Shown here in pieces: positions 1-10,079 of a stretch of DNA of 64,000 bases. Every line of letters begins with the position of its first letter. Position 1 is the stretch's first letter. The notes beneath the pieces were generated by a model that had not been told where the DNA came from, did not search any database, and saw only the letters and a program-made list of their open reading frames with translations. Where the stretch lies: contig MNCI01033474.1 of the NCBI GenBank assembly GCA_015680685.1, forward strand, positions 161,363 to 225,362, read 5' to 3'. This DNA comes from Gnetum montanum. Taxonomy: Eukaryota > Streptophyta > Gnetopsida > Gnetales > Gnetaceae. The translations under genes were made by a program, and so were the position numbers.

Positions 1-461
1 GGGTGTGTACGGCTGGCTAAGGAATCAGATGCTTATCACACTTAAGCTAAATAGGTGCCTCAATACGACCACTTCGAGCACTTGCGTTACGTGTGGTGAT
101 CCCAGTAACGGCTAGCGTTTGGTAAGCCACAGTTGCATAGTTCAGGGTGTGTCCGGCAAGTGGGAACGGATGCTGACGCTAGTTAATTTAGACTTAGATC
201 TTTAGTTAGAGTTAGTTTAGTTCTCTCAACCCTTTCCCCTGATAGCATAGAAGATAAGCCAAAAATACCAAAAAAATCACATACCTCGGACTTGCTTAAC
301 CATACACCGTGACACATACAAGCAAGCCTGGGAAGACAACGAACGATTAACCCCAAGTGTTTCTTGTGGCGTTAAGGCATTTAGTCTACGGAGTTTGACT
401 GGATCGTGCGTGTATGCTCGTATTCGTATGTTGGAGTGTAGGGGTACCTCGCCACTCATCA
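1..461 (+). repeat. Athila-type LTR, 3' part only (cut by window edge)
   Basis: The segment ends in GCCACTCATCA at 461. Read in reverse, its last ~200 bases match the starts of the LTRs at 11921, 13509 and 50996 (TGATGAGTGGCGAGGTACCC). The base after 461 is immediately RNase H coding sequence of a Tat-like element, not a primer binding site. The LTR therefore inserted inside that RNase H domain, as a solo LTR or as the 3' LTR of an element lying mostly outside the window. The bases after it, ACTTC, are the expected target duplication, which cannot be checked here. Confidence 0.8.
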
Positions 462-1000
462 ACTTCGATGGTGCTTCAACCTCCCAAGGGGGTAGCACTA
501 CTACAGTAATCATGTTCTCCCCTGGGGAGATCTAATCCTTCACATATTGTTTCACATTTCCATGTACCAACACCATGGTAGAGTATGAGGGTCTCTTCTA
601 AGGTATCTTAGTAGCTCACGAACTAGGAATACAAAACCTAGCAATCAAAGGTGATTCACAACTAGTTTTTAACCAAGTCATAGAGGTTCATACTTGTAAA
701 GCTCAACACTTACAACCTTATTGTGACCGGGTGAAGCACTTACTCAAGTAATTTGCAACTATTGATTAGCATATCCTCTACCATGAGAGTGCCATTGCTG
801 ATGCATTAGAGACATTAGCCTTAAGCATTGCACTTGACATGTTTCATGCCTAGCCCACCTTGGTGGTGGATTCCACTATGCCTATCATGCAAACAACTAA
901 CATTGCATCTATAGCCACAATAATCATGAACACGCAGTAGAGTGGTATGATGACATTAAGAAGTACCTTCTATAGGGTGAACCTCTGTAACATCTAACCA
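462..1000 (+). pseudogene. Tat-like element F: additional RNase H (RVT_3 type), broken
   Basis: Directly after the LTR end the frame reads FDGASTSQGGSTTTVIMFSP, then CTNTMVEYEG and IKGDSQLVFNQV. These match the layout of the archaeal-type RNase H found in Tat-lineage Ty3/gypsy elements: a first Asp in FDGAS, a Glu in VEYEG and an Asp in KGDSQ, so the acidic catalytic residues are still visible. In-frame stops (after SPGEI and after EGLF) make it non-functional. The start of the domain and everything upstream in F are outside the window or displaced by the LTR. The bases up to about 1000 are a decayed linker to integrase. Confidence 0.75.
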
Positions 1001-2165
1001 CTACTCAAAAGGATGTAATGCAAAAATGATCATGATAGTACATTATAGTGGGTGATAACACACTATGCCGCATATCCTACGATGGCATATTGTTGACTTG
1101 CATTAGCGATAGCAAAGTGCATATAATCATTGAACAAGTCTACAATGGACTCTGTGAAGGCCACATAACACCCAAGGTAATGGTAGTGAAGATTAGATGC
1201 TTAGGCTACTATTGGCCTTACATGGAGCGTGATTACATCTCCAAGGCCAAGAAATGTGACACATGTCAAAAACATGGTAACCTAATGCATGTTCCACCTT
1301 TTGAACTACATACAAAGCAACTCACATGGCTATTCCAATGTTGCGGGTTAGACATCATAGGACCTATAATGCCTATGTCCTCTATAGGGAATAGCTTCAT
1401 ATAATCACAACTGAGTATTTTATAAAGTGGGTTGAAGCTATTCCCCTTAGAAAGATGACTTCACGTAGGTTTGCAAATTCATACTTGACAACATAGTAAC
1501 CCATTTTGGTTTACCCATGATCATAGTCATTGATAATGGGCCATAATTTAGTAGCCTTTTAAGAATGTTTTAAGATCAAACATTCCTTTTTGTTGCCCTA
1601 CTACTTGTAGGTGAATGGCCAAGTGGGGACCACAAACAAAGTCATCATCAATCTTTTAAAGAAGATGCTTAGAATCAGCAAACAATGATGACATCAGTAA
1701 TTGATCTATGCACTCTAGGCCTACCACACAACATGAATAACTGCAATAAGTAAGATGTCATACAGTTTGGTTTATGGGTCTGAAGCCATATTTCCTCCTG
1801 AATTGTAGGTCCCATCACTCCATGGAATCCTCTCAAGATTCATTGATGAGGCTCAAAATGATGAGTTGAAAACCATGGTCCTTGACTTCATAGAGGAGGA
1901 GTGCATGCAGACACTTGATTGCATTGGGCAGTACCAAAAAATGCAATGGAAAAAATACCATCACAATCAAATCAACACCCAATCAAGAAAAGGGACTTAG
2001 TCCTCAAGGTCGTTTGTGAACCTGCAAATAAATTTTCAGCCAACTAGGAAGGGCCTTTCTTGGTCATTAAAGCCTATGAAAATGGAGCATTTAAGCTTAC
2101 TAATCATGACGATAATGAATTTTCCAATATGGTGAACCACTGATACCTAAAGCCTTACTACACCT
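1001..2165 (+). pseudogene. Tat-like element F: integrase, broken
   Basis: The reading frame 1048-1404 carries the end of a zinc-binding region (KKCDTCQKHG) and the first catalytic Asp (CGLDIIGPIMP). After a stop at 1402-1404 the signal continues in shifting frames. IDNGP near 1531 keeps the second Asp. The motif near 1612 reads GQVGTTNKV, where integrases of this group normally have Glu, so the third catalytic residue is replaced by Gly. SLVYGSEA near 1757 and the C-terminal tail with a tract like YHHNQINTQ follow. Several frameshifts and stops make this inactive. It is closely similar in layout to the integrase of element D on the other strand at 54455-55413. Confidence 0.8.
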
Positions 2166-2204
2166 AGTATGCAACATCGCATCTTTACGAAGCAAGGTAA
2201 GCAA

Positions 2205-2625
2205 GTCCGGTATGACTATAAACTAGCACACATAGTCTACTACGACTATAAATTGGCACAACATGTTTGCTATGACATTAAACTGGCATCCACATCCATA
2301 GTCTACTATGACTATAAACTGACACAAAAAGTCCTCTATGACTATAAACTAGCACAAATAGTCTGCTATGACTATAAACTAGCATAGATAGTTCACTACG
2401 ATTATAAATTAGCATAGACCATCTTCTATGACACTAAATTTGCACAACATCCACCATTAGCTATGATGTTAAACCGACACACAACAGTATACTAGGACTA
2501 TAAACTAGCACATCATGATCTGCCAAGACCTTAAACTAGGCCCAGGGTCTACTAGGGCCTTAAATTAGCAAAGAATATGGTCTACTAGGACCTTAAATTG
2601 GGTTCGCAGTTCAACACACATAGTT
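2205..2625 (+). repeat. Tandem repeat after integrase of F, unit about 33 bp
   Basis: At least ten imperfect copies of a unit built on CTATGACTATAAACTAGCAC follow one another. Later copies near 2520-2600 read CTAGGACCTTAAATT. The array lies between integrase and LTR, where Tat/Ogre elements are known to carry variable tandem repeats. The reverse complement of the repeats in element D (54066-54425, 58024) shares the core CTAGGACCTTAAACTAGCA. The open frame across this array (2169-2387) is a by-product of the repeat and is not a gene. Confidence 0.85.
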
Positions 2626-4194
2626 CTACAGATAAGCAAGTGACAATACTTCCAACTCCACACCATCTACCCACATCTTGTGGGTGGGCTAGGGACATTG
2701 CAATTCCAGAATGGATTTCTTGTCATCATAAGAGGCCTCTAAAACATTCGTAGTGTCACTACCCTCTAGCATTTTTTTGATCTTCCGAAAATGCCCTTGG
2801 ACATTTTATTGATATTTCGAAGCTCCTACCACAATTGCCAGTGCTACCAGCTTTAGGCTACACCTACAACATTACTAGCCTTGGGCATTTTATTATTACT
2901 TAAAGCTCTCATTGTCAGCACAACCCTTTGAAGTAGTGGTAGCATTATGGTCCACATCCCCTCATTCACTCTTTCAGGCTCTTTCCATTACTTGGGCACT
3001 CGCCACCAATGTGGCCACTAGAGCTTTTGCAGCCTTCTCTCTTTGACACCTACAGTGGTTTTCCTGCATTAGCTCTTTAAGCTCTTACAACTGGTCCAAC
3101 CATTATAGCATTTTCCGCACCCTTACATCCAAAAGTTTACTCTCATCTCATGTTGTGTGGTTGTTCTCTTATTTTCTCTACATTGTGTTTGTAGGACAAA
3201 GCCTTAGAGGTGGTCATGTAGAGATGCATCTCATTGTAGCAGCAAGTCACCACATCACTCTGATGTACATGATCAAACTAGCTAGGCTACTCAAAAGTGC
3301 ATATCCTTATTACCCCACTATAGCCTACTTGCATTCCCCTTCCTTCCCCTACATCATCGAGCTTGCAATCCCTTCGATGCACATGGCACCCTCTTTACAT
3401 CAACCGTTGAACCCATAGCAGAAGTAACACAACTCATCCTATGGGAAACCTTTATGGGCTGGTCAAAGCCCAAGAAATTGTAATGAAACTCATCCCAGGA
3501 AGGAAACACCTATCCTATAGATGTGACGTGGTTGCACTAAAGCCAAGCTTGTTAGGTGGCACACAACCCACTTGAAAAAAGTAACTTGCAGGTAGCATCT
3601 CACAATGTGCAAAACCCAAAGTAGGTTTGCTACCTAGTTAAAAAGAAAAAACATAGGAAGAAAAGAAAAGAGAGAAAATGGAAAAACATGTCCCCAAGAA
3701 AAATTAGCAAAGTTACAATTTCATAGCTAGTACAACCCTAAATCTACATTGACCTTCTCACAAGCACTCCAATGAGAGGTCACAATTTCAAAGGCAACCC
3801 ATTTTGGTGCCATGGATGCTAACTCCCTCACAAACATTTTGACAAGGGATCACTATTTTGGTAACAAGCCACTCTGATGCCATGATCATCATCAGCTGTT
3901 CTGACCCTACATCTTGTAGTATCACACTATTTTCATTCCATTCCCCTGTTATCCGCTAGCATACTCCCTACATCCTTTACCTCCAGCATACCATTACCCT
4001 CAACACTCTTGAGCATGGTGAAGCAACATCCAATTGGGTATTGACAGATGATGTTAGTGCTAAGCCTGCTATGGTGTTTTGCATTCTTTGTCGACATCTC
4101 TTGTGCCACTCCTCTAGATGTCAACAAAGAGGGACCAATGAAACACCACCAAATTTAGGCTCCTAGGTCTCAACTACAAATTTATCTAAGTGTC

Positions 4195-4800
4195 AAGACT
4201 TGGCAAATTTTTTCTAAGTGTTGAGACTATGCTCCCCACTACTAAGACTACACTCCAAAGCATAGTCAGCATAGTTGACACAAATAGTCTATATTTGCAA
4301 AAATTTTCTAAGTGTTAACAGTAGCTACAAAATTTTCTAAGGGTTGGACTACACTCTCCCTACCGGGACTATGCTCTAGAGTGTAGTCAACGTAGTTTGC
4401 ACACTAGTGGCTAGTTTTGCAAATTTTTCTAAGTGCCAAGCCAATAGATGTCAAGCTTGGTGAGGATGGAAGAAATAGTTTGAAAAATCTTCCAACTACT
4501 AGAGTATGCTTCCTACTATGTTCCAAACCATAGCCAGCATAGTTTATGCAGTCTACACACTAATGGCTAATTTTGCAGATTTATCTAACTATCAAGCTAG
4601 GAGCCGTCAAGCTTTCTTGGCATGGAAAAAATAGTTTGGAAAATTTTCTAACTACTAGACTATGCTTTCCACTATCGATACTATGCTCTAGAGTGTAGTT
4701 AGCATAGTCTACACAAGGACATCAATTTTGCAAAAAACGTTTTCTAACTATTGGACTATGCTTTAGAGCGTAGTCATTGTAGTCAACTAGAACTACCTCC
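4195..4800. repeat. Four diverged U3 modules with palindromes
   Basis: A module of roughly 130-180 bp recurs. Each begins near TTTCTAAGTG or TTTCTAACTA, contains an imperfect palindrome, and ends near GGCTAATTTTGC. The palindromes lie at 4246-4267, 4367-4388, 4680-4699 and 4754-4775. At 4367 the arms are GACTATGCTCT and AGAGTGTAGTC, and at 4754 they are GACTATGCTTT and AGAGCGTAGTC. All mismatches are transitions. They are explained by C-to-T loss from a perfect 22-bp palindrome whose half-site is GACTACGCTCT. Confidence 0.8.
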
Positions 4801-5179
4801 AAAAGCCTCTAGAACATAGCATGGGCCTTCATCTTAGCTCCAACATTTCTTTAGCAAGCAAGATCAATAATTTTCATTTCAGTTGCCCCTAGAATTGTAC
4901 CTACACTCAACATCACTTGAGAGAGTGGACAACATAGTCCAAAAGTGTAGTCTCTAAAACTGCAATGTTTTGCATTATTTTCAAGTACTTGGTGGTTTGT
5001 TTGTCACTCACACATGCAGTCTTGGTAGCCTGATCATAGTTTGGTAGTCTCACAAGATCCATTAGAGAACACTAGAAAAACACCATTTACTTTAGTGGGA
5101 GCTTAGTTGGGGTTAGCGTAGTCCCAACTACCCCTTTTCCACATGGCACCTGATCAAAAATTTGGGCTAATACTAGTCC

Positions 5180-5187
5180 TATAAATA
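5180..5187 (+). promoter_or_regulatory. TATA box of element F LTR
   Basis: TATAAATA is followed by CCCC, about 400 bp downstream of the last U3 palindrome. Position and sequence fit an LTR core promoter. Transcription has not been shown. Confidence 0.55.
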
Positions 5188-5544
5188 CCCCAATGCTCCA
5201 TATTCTAGGGGTTGGCATTTGAAGAATTTGGCTGTTAAATCTTGCATTCAACTTGCATTTTAGCATTTGACACTTGAGTACACTTGGAATTTTAGAAAAC
5301 TCTAGGACAACACTTGGCACTGTTGCATACCACCATAGCATCATTGCATCTCACAGATCATCGTAGCTTGCAAGACACTGCAACAGCCAACCCAACAAGC
5401 TTAGACCTTAAGGTGGACATTGGTTTTCATAGCCTAGACACCTTGAGACCATGACTACATTGCCTTCCATGCTTGTTTGTACACCGTATACCTCCTTAAC
5501 TTCTCTTTACAATTAACTATGCTCCTCCCTATTTGGGGTGGTGT

Positions 5545-5570
5545 CACACACACACACACTCTCTCTCTCT
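5545..5570. repeat. Microsatellite (CA)n(CT)n
   Basis: An uninterrupted CA run passes directly into a CT run. Confidence 0.95.
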
Positions 5571-6309
5571 CACATCCTACATATTTTTAGCATTTATTTT
5601 ACATCCTAGCATTTACTCACATTTTTCACTATTCTCTACACTTATTCGTGTGTTTGCACCCTTGTTTTGCATCCAATACCTTGACTACGCTCACCCCTGT
5701 AGGCACCGTGGACATTGCAAACACTATGCAAACCCCTCTTATTTGTTCATTGTAACACCCCATAAGTTCCAGTTTGATCAAAAAGATTGTTTTGAGCACC
5801 TCACCTCTATTTCTAGCAAGCCCTCACATGAATGCAAGGTCAAGGCTATACAATTATGGACCTCTCGATGTACCGTTCTAGCCTCCAACATTTTTGGTCG
5901 CTACACTAGGCTATACTAAATCTTCTACTTGGTGCTCTTACAAACACCTGCATGTCTCTAAGTGTAGTAACATTTAGCACAAATGTTGTAGGAGTGTTGA
6001 GTGCATCAACCACTCTATCAACTACCACCTCTACCATTGTCTCTTATCCTTGGTGCTGCACCATCAAAAAAATTAACTTCTTGCCCTCCTCCAAATGTAC
6101 CGAAAAGATAGTGGTATTCCTAGAGATTTTTGGGAATTGTTGCTATTGAGCATAAGATACTTTTACCTGTCAAGCATTAAGATTTGATCTTGCAGGAATC
6201 TACATTCTCTAGGTAGAAAAGATTGATCTTGAACCCTCCATTCTATTGATGGATTGTGATACCTAATTGAGATGACTCAATGCAAGTCTATAGATAGAGG
6301 GTTCACCAT

Positions 6310-7390
6310 CACTCGATCCTACCTACTTCTACTATAGGAGTTTCTCAAGGAGTTCGTGCATGCACTCAATGGTAGCATGGGACTCTAGCATTTTTTTCTC
6401 ATGCGTGGGTGGTGGTGGAAATTGCTCCTCTTTGATCAACTTAGTAGGTACTTTGTCCTTTATCAATTCCACCCAAGAGGTAGAAAGAGAATGTTTGATG
6501 GTATTACTAGAATAGTAAGCTATTCCTTCCCTTCTACATGATTTTTGGATGAGACATGGGAAGGGGAGTGCCTTCTTTCATTGTTCATTTTCTTTAAAAT
6601 GCTTCTACATTTCAAGATAGATTAGTTGAGGGAGGTTGGTCAAAATTTTTTTACTTAGAGTAGCACATGCATTGGTAGAGAAGTTTGTTACCTTATTGGG
6701 CCTCACCATAAGATTGAGGTGATAGGATACCATTTTGAAGTATGCATGCTCTCAAGTTGTGAGTGCACCAAACTCTTTATAGTCAACATTGTACCATTGC
6801 CAAAACCACTCCATAACCTTTGGATTCACCTGTGTTCAAATTTCTACCAAGGTTTACCTAGTTTCTAGTAACCCAAGGGCCTGAAAAATGGCCTTCACCT
6901 AGTAGGAAAAAAAGATGTCCTTGATCCTCACTATGGCATCACCCTGCCTATTGTTCCAAAAGAGGTATGTTTGTCCCATGTACCATTCTCCATTGAAAGT
7001 GAGAATGGATCACATGGGGGAAGTCTAGAGTTGCACTTTGATATCTTCTAGGGAAAAATCTAGGAAAGATCCAAAGTTTAGTTCATGGAGAACTATTTTT
7101 TAAATCTCCCTAGACCCGACTTGCCTCAGACAGGCCTTTGTCAAAGTGACCTCAAGGTTAGGTCTAGGTCTAGGTGTCTCATCTTAGTGGGATTGTGTTA
7201 TTTCAGCTTCTAGAATCTGACAGATAGATTCCACTTCAGGGTTCTCACATAGAGGTCATGTTGAATGCATCTTTGTTGCCTACTCATGAGGCTACTCTTG
7301 CTAGCCCCTTCTAGTTCTAGGCCACTTGTTCCTTAGTTTGGATGGTCCTCCTTCCTATGGGTGCTTTGGTCTTGGTGCCATCTATGATCA
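6310..7390 (-). pseudogene. Degenerate open frame of unknown retroelement origin
   Basis: One minus-strand frame can be followed for about 260 codons between 7090 and 6310, interrupted by roughly ten stops. Recognisable stretches include LTFNGEWYMGQTYLFWNNRQ, VNPKVMEWFWQWYNVDYKEF and a Pro-rich segment EEQFPPPPTHEKK. A further open stretch near 7390-7280 reads IDGTKTKAPIGRRT. The spacing of a Trp/Tyr-rich part and a later ALPFPCLI motif weakly recalls the extra proteins encoded by plant gypsy elements, but I cannot name a family. It is antisense to element F on its left and lies just beyond where element C's homology stops (about 7445), so its parent element is uncertain. Confidence 0.45.
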
Positions 7391-7444
7391 CAACATGACC
7401 AAGGACTAGCATTTAATGTGTAACTTTATAATATTTGAGTACCT

Positions 7445-9100
7445 TATCTATTGGATTCATTACACTTGGCTAAGTTGTAATCATGGAAGATTAGTCATTT
7501 TAATATTATTTTATTTTTAATGTCTACCAAAGTTTGTTGGAAAGGTTTAACACTCATAAATAAAGTAATTTTAATGTTAGAAACCTAAGGTTTGTGGCCC
7601 CCAGGACATATAGCTTACCTCTGGTAGCTACAAGAACAAAGAACAAGATGAATCAAACCTCCAGGACCCCCATGACTAAGAGCAAACCTCCAGTAGCGAT
7701 ATAATGGAAAAAGATAAGGAAAATGAAAGATGGAGAAAAAGAAACAATGGCAATGCCGATAAAATGGATGTCAGAGATGGAAATGAACACAACAATTGTT
7801 GATTGTAGAAATTTTTAAGGAAAAGAAGTTAACTAATGCACCAAATAGGAATGCAAGTGGGACCTTCCCAAAGTAGGCTCATGCCTTTTATGCCCTGACA
7901 AACCCACATTCAAAGAGTCTATAGGCTCTAGAAATGTCATTTTTAAGCAAGAGTTAAAGTCTTAACCACAAGAATTTACCAAAAAGAAAATAATGCATCA
8001 ACCAAAATATAGACTACTAATATAATCGACAATGAGGTGGAAAATGGAGAAAGAATGATGGAAAGAAGAGAATGGAATGGAGTCTCAAGACAATGTGGTG
8101 TACAGCCCCTTGGGTATTAATGGTTAATGTGAATTAGTAGATCTCGTTCCAAATCCAACCTCAAACAGTCCACATCTAGTGACTTTGCATTAATACATTT
8201 GGCCAATCCATCCACTTGAAGTAATAGGAATGCTTCCGCCAAAGAGTCACCACCATTCCAAGGAAACAAGAAAGGGAAAAGTAGGAAGTGAGGAAGGGCC
8301 TTAATTAGAGGGAACATGTTTTTTTAGTTCCATAACCAGTGCTTGTAGCCCAGATGATTATTTTGTCTAAGGGGTGTGCTTTGAATTCTCACTTCTTTCT
8401 CTCTCTCCTGTTTTTTTTTTGCATGAGAACCACACCCTGCAAAGACTTATTATTTTTATTAGCTTAGCTTCCCGATAATGGAGCGATGTAAGAATGGTAA
8501 GGAAAACTCAGAAGAAAACATCCAAGCACCCCAAGAGAATGGTTAGCACAAATACATCAAATCCCCTTGAAGTCACATCCTTTTCAGTCCTTGAGTCCTT
8601 CCTCGGTTTGAGAAATACCCAGTCACCAATTCGTTAATAGTTTTATTGTTAAGAAAGGGACTGTACAATTCCAAGCCAAGAGAGACCATAGAATTTTATG
8701 AATGCATGGACGATGTGGACTCATTGCCTATTATACCAAAAGAACCATACGTTAGTATTAACATTATAACTCAAAGGTAAAAACCAAACATTAGCAATCA
8801 ATGGAATACAGTTCATACCACCATCAGGAGCACTTATTAGGTGACGAATCGAACAAAATAAAAAAATATACAAAGAAATGAAAGAGTATAAACGATGTTG
8901 AAAAATAAAAAAAATAAAAGTTAAAGAAATTTGTAAAACAAAAATGTGTAAAACAAAAATGTAAAAAGGAACTGAGGGCCTCGAATGATCAGTAGAGGTG
9001 GCCATCTTCCCCATGACTAAGGAGATCCGAAATAATGAGTAGGGTCATCCCTTCTCCGAGGTATTATGTGCACTGGCCGTTCTAAGTTCATGGAAGGTTT
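7445..9100 (-). other. Element C 3' region, mostly non-coding
   Basis: It aligns by eye with 19740-21780 of element A and 36720-38200 of B. Shared landmarks are a CCCCCATGACTAAG block near 7665, the integrase-tail stop region near 9000, and a conserved open stretch at 8317-8117. That stretch contains AEAFLLLQVDGLAKCINAKS, which recurs in A and B. The rest has no supportable coding potential. Confidence 0.65.
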
Positions 9101-9104
9101 TGGC

Positions 9105-9900
9105 TCATTGCACATTGATTAGTAATCTCTTATTAAGGATTTTGTCTGGCTTTTTAGGAATTTTCAACTTCCCCCAATTGATGTTTCCCAAGTGAAGGTT
9201 TGGAAGTTGGCGATGCTCTTGCTCTAGTGCATCTATGCTTTTGACATGAGCGTAAGTTATTTCCTCAGTTAGTTCCATGCACGTTGGTGAGTTGCTCTCT
9301 TGATCAGCTATCAACCACTGGGTGTCTTCTTGTTGTGTGGTTGCTACATATAGGCACTTTTGTATGTTAATTTCCTGTGCACAACGGTTGCATGCAGGCA
9401 ATGCTGAACATTCCTGTACGCAATCATACCCTTTATCACTGTATGTGATGCATGGAACCTTCTTCTTCTCGATCTTCCCAAAAGTGTTTTTCTTAGATAT
9501 TTCCAGGGAAAGATCGCAGATTCCTAGGCATGCATTTATGGTACTCAGCCATGCCCTTCCCATTATTATTGGAAAGTCCCCTTTATCATTGTTTACTTGT
9601 ATCACTACGAAATTAGTTGGATATGACCACCCACACACAATGGTAACGATGTCCTCCACCTGTCCCAAGGGAAAAATGATGGATTGGTTAGCTAGCTCTA
9701 GGTGAATATTGCTCTTCCTTAATGGAGGTAGGTTCTAGGCTTTGTACATCTCTTGTGATATTAATTTGACTCCAGAAACTGAGTCCAGAAGAGCTTTACA
9801 TGGTTCATTCCCAGCGACTTGGAGATAGATTAGAGGGCTTTCGGGATCAAAGAATTTCCTGGGAAGGTGGCCCATCTTAATCTAGTTAGTAATGGCATGG
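9105..9900 (-). pseudogene. Element C: aspartic protease joined to integrase tail by deletion
   Basis: The retropepsin region reads from about 9900. The active-site motif is LLDSVSGVKLIS where elements A and B have LLDLGF, so the DLG catalytic loop is altered. Downstream motifs VEDIVTIVCGWSYPTNFVVI and IIMGRAWLSTINACLG are intact, as is a Cys-bearing C-terminal part. At about 9150 the frame jumps from INWGKLKIPKK straight to PDKILNKRLLINVQ. In element A these two sequences are about 2.8 kb apart, before RT and after integrase respectively. The frame stays open across the junction. It is an inactive deletion derivative. Confidence 0.8.
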
Positions 9901-10079
9901 GTTAACATAACCGTATGTGTTGAGCTCGGTGTTTGATTTGAAGGGAGCTCTGAAGCCCTTTTTGATGGAGAGGAATTCGAAGGTTCAACCACCTATGGTT
10001 GTGAGGGCTTGGTTGGACTGTTGGTTCTAAAGAAAGGTCTTCTCTTCATACGGTTGTCAGAACCAGCAGTGGGTTGAAG

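Larger units (their letters stand above)
2640..5940 (+). mobile_element. 3' non-coding region and LTR of Tat-like element F (ends uncertain)
   Basis: This region follows F's integrase and tandem array. It carries no credible gene, a series of palindromic modules (4195-4800), then a TATA box at 5180-5187. That order is expected for 3' UTR, U3, then R/U5. Element D shows the same layout on the minus strand. I could not fix either LTR end: no second copy lies in the window and no clean polypurine tract stands out. The short open frames at 3155-3418 and 5533-5919 look accidental. Confidence 0.5.

Noticed and set aside
2169-2387. Open frame with repeated YDYKLA text
   Set aside because: It is a translation of the tandem array after integrase, in a unit length divisible by three by chance in part of the array.
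2205-2625. CRISPR-like array
   Set aside because: Units are contiguous and diverged, without unique spacers, in a plant nuclear context. The array is a retroelement tandem repeat.
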